Made by a program: the position numbers and the translations under genes | Shown: in pieces, positions 5,736 through 7,202 of the stretch | Position numbering within the stretch: the first letter of the stretch is position 1 | Layout: every line of letters starts with the position of its first letter | NCBI GenBank assembly: GCA_035293245.1 | Contig: DATDOO010000196.1 | Coordinates: 1-7,202 of the forward strand | From: DATDOO01 sp035293245 | GTDB taxonomy: Bacteria; Pseudomonadota; Gammaproteobacteria; Methylococcales; Methylococcaceae | Direction of reading: 5' to 3' | DNA length: 7,202 nt | Notes under the pieces: generated by a model | Seen by the model: the letters and a program-made list of their open reading frames with translations, nothing else | Databases searched by the model: none | Told to the model about the DNA's origin: nothing

Positions 5736-5815
5736 GTAGGTTGGGTTAGGCGAAGCCGTAACCCAACATGGGCGCCGATTGTTGGGTTACGCGGAGAACC
5801 GCTAACCCAACCTAC
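5736..5815. repeat. 80-bp double palindrome built from four GTTGGGTTA motifs
   Basis: The ends GTAGGTTGGGTTAG (5736-5749) and CTAACCCAACCTAC (5802-5815) are perfect 14-bp inverted repeats. GTTGGGTTA occurs at 5740-5748 and 5781-5789 and inverted at 5759-5767 and 5803-5811. The unit can therefore fold as one long hairpin or as two side-by-side hairpins, the layout of BIME/REP pairs. It ends one base from the stop codon of the outer-membrane protein gene, so its RNA would form the very 3' end of that message. Confidence 0.8.
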
Positions 5816-5816
5816 A

Positions 5817-6755
5817 TTAGAAGCCGATACCCAGGTAACCGCCAGCCGTGAGACCGTCGGTGGCTACGTTGTCGTTGTCGTTGGCGGTCAGGTGATAACG
5901 CGCGTCGGCGCCCACAAAGATCGGGCCCCAGATGTTGTAGTCTGCGCCTGCGCCGAACACCATGCCCGGGTTGAAGTAGGTCACGCCGTCGGAGGTCGGG
6001 GTGTTGATGTGCATGGCGAAGCCCAGCGGAATGACCCAGGGACGGAACTTTTGGCCTTCCAAGAACTTGAGCTTGGGCGCAGCGGAAATCGTAAGTTCGC
6101 TGATCGTTACGCTGCCACCGTCGAAGCCAAGCGGGTTGGTCAAGCCGGTTGCCAAGCCGCCACCGACTGCCGAGTTCGCGACCAACTGGAGCGGGGTTTG
6201 AACGTAAGTTTGATGGTCAAACTTCTTATATTCGAACATCAGTTCGGCCAGGGCTTCCGTGTTGCTCAGCGGAGTACCGTTCAGCAGCCCCCACATGTTG
6301 TCGGTCAGGCTGAAGTCGAAGCCGGCGCCGAAATACCAGCCTTCTTGGCCGCCGTTCGAAGCCTCACCGCCGTACCCTAGGGCGGGCACGGCCAAGTTGT
6401 TGATGTTGGTCAGCACATCGCCGCCGCGGTCAGTATCCAATCGAGTATAACCGCCACGGAAGAACACCATATTGTTTGCTTTCTTCTTGCCGCCTCCGCT
6501 GGTTTCCAGCTTGGAGAGGCGGTCTTCCAGCTTGGCGCTGGATTCGGCGGGCTTGGCGGATTCGGCGCGGACGCGGGCCAGTTCGGCCTTCATCATCTGC
6601 ATCTGCTCTTCCATCATCTTCATGCGCTGCTCGATGGCGGCTGCCGGGCTGGAAGAGGCGGCGGCCTTGTCCGCCGCGGCCGCGCCCTGGGCGGCCATCA
6701 TCAGCACGCCGGCGGCCACGGCCGAGGCGAGCAGGGTATTGGTTTTCTTGATCAT
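5817..6755 (-). CDS. Outer-membrane beta-barrel protein with N-terminal coiled coil
   Basis: A 312-residue secreted envelope protein. The signal peptide is MIKKTNTLLASAVAAGVLMMAAQGAAAA (about 1-28), with cleavage before DK. Residues about 37-86 form a charged, methionine-rich coiled coil (IEQRMKMMEEQMQMMKAELARVRAE, then KLEDRLSKLET). A Gly/Lys linker leads into alternating aromatic/hydrophobic strands from NNMVFFRGGYTRLD onward, such as GWYFGAGFDFSL, PWVIPLGFAMHI and FVGADARYHLT. The C-terminal GYLGIGF ends in Phe, the usual BAM recognition signal of outer-membrane barrels. The size suggests about 8-10 strands. GGGGAG lies 6 nt before the ATG. It is probably monocistronic, with a palindrome abutting its stop and a terminator beyond. 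A coiled coil before a barrel suggests a trimeric or peptidoglycan-spanning stem, but the exact family and cargo are not recognised. Confidence 0.8.
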   Translation of the reverse strand: MIKKTNTLLASAVAAGVLMMAAQGAAAADKAAASSSPAAAIEQRMKMMEEQMQMMKAELARVRAESAKPAESSAKLEDRLSKLETSGGGKKKANNMVFFRGGYTRLDTDRGGDVLTNINNLAVPALGYGGEASNGGQEGWYFGAGFDFSLTDNMWGLLNGTPLSNTEALAELMFEYKKFDHQTYVQTPLQLVANSAVGGGLATGLTNPLGFDGGSVTISELTISAAPKLKFLEGQKFRPWVIPLGFAMHINTPTSDGVTYFNPGMVFGAGADYNIWGPIFVGADARYHLTANDNDNVATDGLTAGGYLGIGF

Positions 6756-6811
6756 GGATACTCCCCTTTATGTGTGTGGGCCGTTTTGGTGCGGGCCGTC
6801 AGGTTGCATAA

Positions 6812-6836
6812 AAACAACATTTCGTTGTTTCGAAAC
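6812..6836. promoter_or_regulatory. Nested palindromes at the predicted transcript start of the outer-membrane protein gene
   Basis: AAACAAC-N5-GTTGTTT (6812-6830) is a perfect 7-bp inverted repeat, and GTTTCGAAAC (6827-6836) is a perfect 10-bp palindrome overlapping it. They lie 56-80 bp upstream of the ATG. They could be an operator, or a 5' stem-loop in the leader mRNA like those that stabilise some porin transcripts. There is no direct evidence for either. Confidence 0.4.
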
Positions 6837-6838
6837 CA

Positions 6839-6867
6839 ATCCTAGCAAAAAAAATCCCTTACAACAA
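6839..6867 (-). promoter_or_regulatory. Candidate sigma70-type promoter for the outer-membrane protein gene
   Basis: On the minus strand TTGTTG (6862-6867) and TAGGAT (6839-6844) are exactly 17 bp apart, with an 8-T tract in the spacer. The predicted start near 6832 gives a leader of about 75 nt. The region is markedly AT-rich compared with its surroundings, which supports a promoter here. Confidence 0.4.
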
Positions 6868-6884
6868 TCCGTTTATTTATTTTT

Positions 6885-7091
6885 TCACAGCAGCTTGATC
6901 GGGGTGGCGATCGACGCGGCCTGGCCGAGGGCGATGGCAACGCCCCATTGGATGAGGCGGTTTTCCGCTTCCAGAATATCGCGCTTGAGCGTGCCTTCCA
7001 GTTCCTTCAAATCGCCCTTGGTGGAGAAGGCGGACAGATCGACGCCTTGTGCATCTAAAAAGGGGTCAGCAGCGGCTTGGCAATGCCGCAC
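6885..7091 (-). pseudogene. Headless, probably truncated DUF1640-like gene, copy C
   Basis: The readable frame gives 68 residues. The part after about residue 16 (QGVDLSAFSTKGDLKELEGTLKRDILEAENRLIQ, then WGVAIALGQAASIATPIKLL) matches the neck, stalk and C-terminal membrane anchor of the DUF1640 family, including the closing KLL shared with copies A and B. The ITFDT head is missing, and the first about 15 residues (MRHCQAAADPFLDA) look unrelated. No Shine-Dalgarno precedes the ATG; the bases upstream belong to an inverted repeat. The family-like coding ends near 7050, where the sequence changes to a structured-RNA-like stretch. The best reading is a gene whose 5' half was removed or split by an insertion. 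A short functional anchor-only protein cannot be excluded. Confidence 0.6.
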
Positions 7092-7202
7092 ATTCTAGTG
7101 GGTGGGATTCCCACCCGGATAACCGCTAGCCACGGGTCCGGTATCGAGCCTTGCAGTTGGCGCGGCGACGCGCCGATTGATGCGTAGGTACGAAAGCAGG
7201 CG
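7071..7202 (+). ncRNA. Structured-RNA-like region, possibly domain I of a group II intron (cut by window edge)
   Basis: There is no coding signal here, but the plus strand shows several RNA-like helices in series. These are GCGGC/GCCGC (7072-7076 with 7085-7089), GGGTGGG/CCCACCC with an ATT loop (7100-7116), and GGCGCG-GCGA-CGCGCC (7159-7174), a 6-bp stem capped by a GNRA tetraloop and enclosed by GCA/TGC. The order GTGGGATTCCCAC, GGATAACCGCTAGCC, GCGA-capped stem, then GCGTAGG..GAAAG recalls domain I of bacterial group II introns. This is from memory of the family, not a model match. The reverse transcriptase and catalytic domain V would lie beyond the window. Confidence 0.35.

Noticed and set aside
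6472..7098. 208-codon plus-strand open frame across the start of the outer-membrane protein gene and DUF1640 copy C
   Set aside because: It runs antisense to a signal peptide and coiled coil and through an AT-rich promoter region. Its Ser/Ala-rich composition shows no domain.

Overview
The window is GC-rich, densely coded bacterial DNA that looks gammaproteobacterial. It contains a RecQ helicase, a NodT-type outer-membrane lipoprotein, a C-terminal-Phe outer-membrane barrel and several families of short intergenic palindromes. A Methylococcales-like methanotroph would fit, but no gene here is diagnostic of that group.

Layout. (1) Positions 1-229, minus strand: the 5' end of recQ, cut by the window edge. 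(2) 230-535: a divergent intergenic region with one plausible promoter, a ribosome-binding site stranded next to an out-of-place ATG, and a 144-bp hairpin element (380-523). The element ends 12 bp before the next gene. (3) 536-4833, plus strand: a tight four-gene export operon. It encodes a DevC/MacB-like permease, an ABC ATPase, an HlyD/DevB-like periplasmic adaptor and a NodT/TolC-type outer-membrane factor. Together they form a complete tripartite pump from cytoplasm to cell exterior, with no regulator and no substrate-specifying enzyme in view. (4) 4834-5816: two small minus-strand genes of the DUF1640/CCDC90 family (head, coiled-coil stalk, C-terminal membrane anchor). They are separated by near-identical terminator hairpins and by three further palindromic repeat families. 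(5) 5817-6755, minus strand: an outer-membrane beta-barrel protein with a methionine-rich coiled coil after its signal peptide. Its leader region carries a candidate promoter and nested palindromes at the predicted transcript start. (6) 6885-7091, minus strand: a headless, apparently truncated third DUF1640-like gene. It runs into a stretch (about 7050 to the window end) that looks like structured RNA read on the plus strand, possibly domain I of a group II intron.

The conventional content is an efflux operon and envelope proteins. The less ordinary content is the hairpin element that seems to have separated the export operon from its native ribosome-binding site, the DUF1640 genes with their copied terminators, and the possible intron junction in the third DUF1640 copy.
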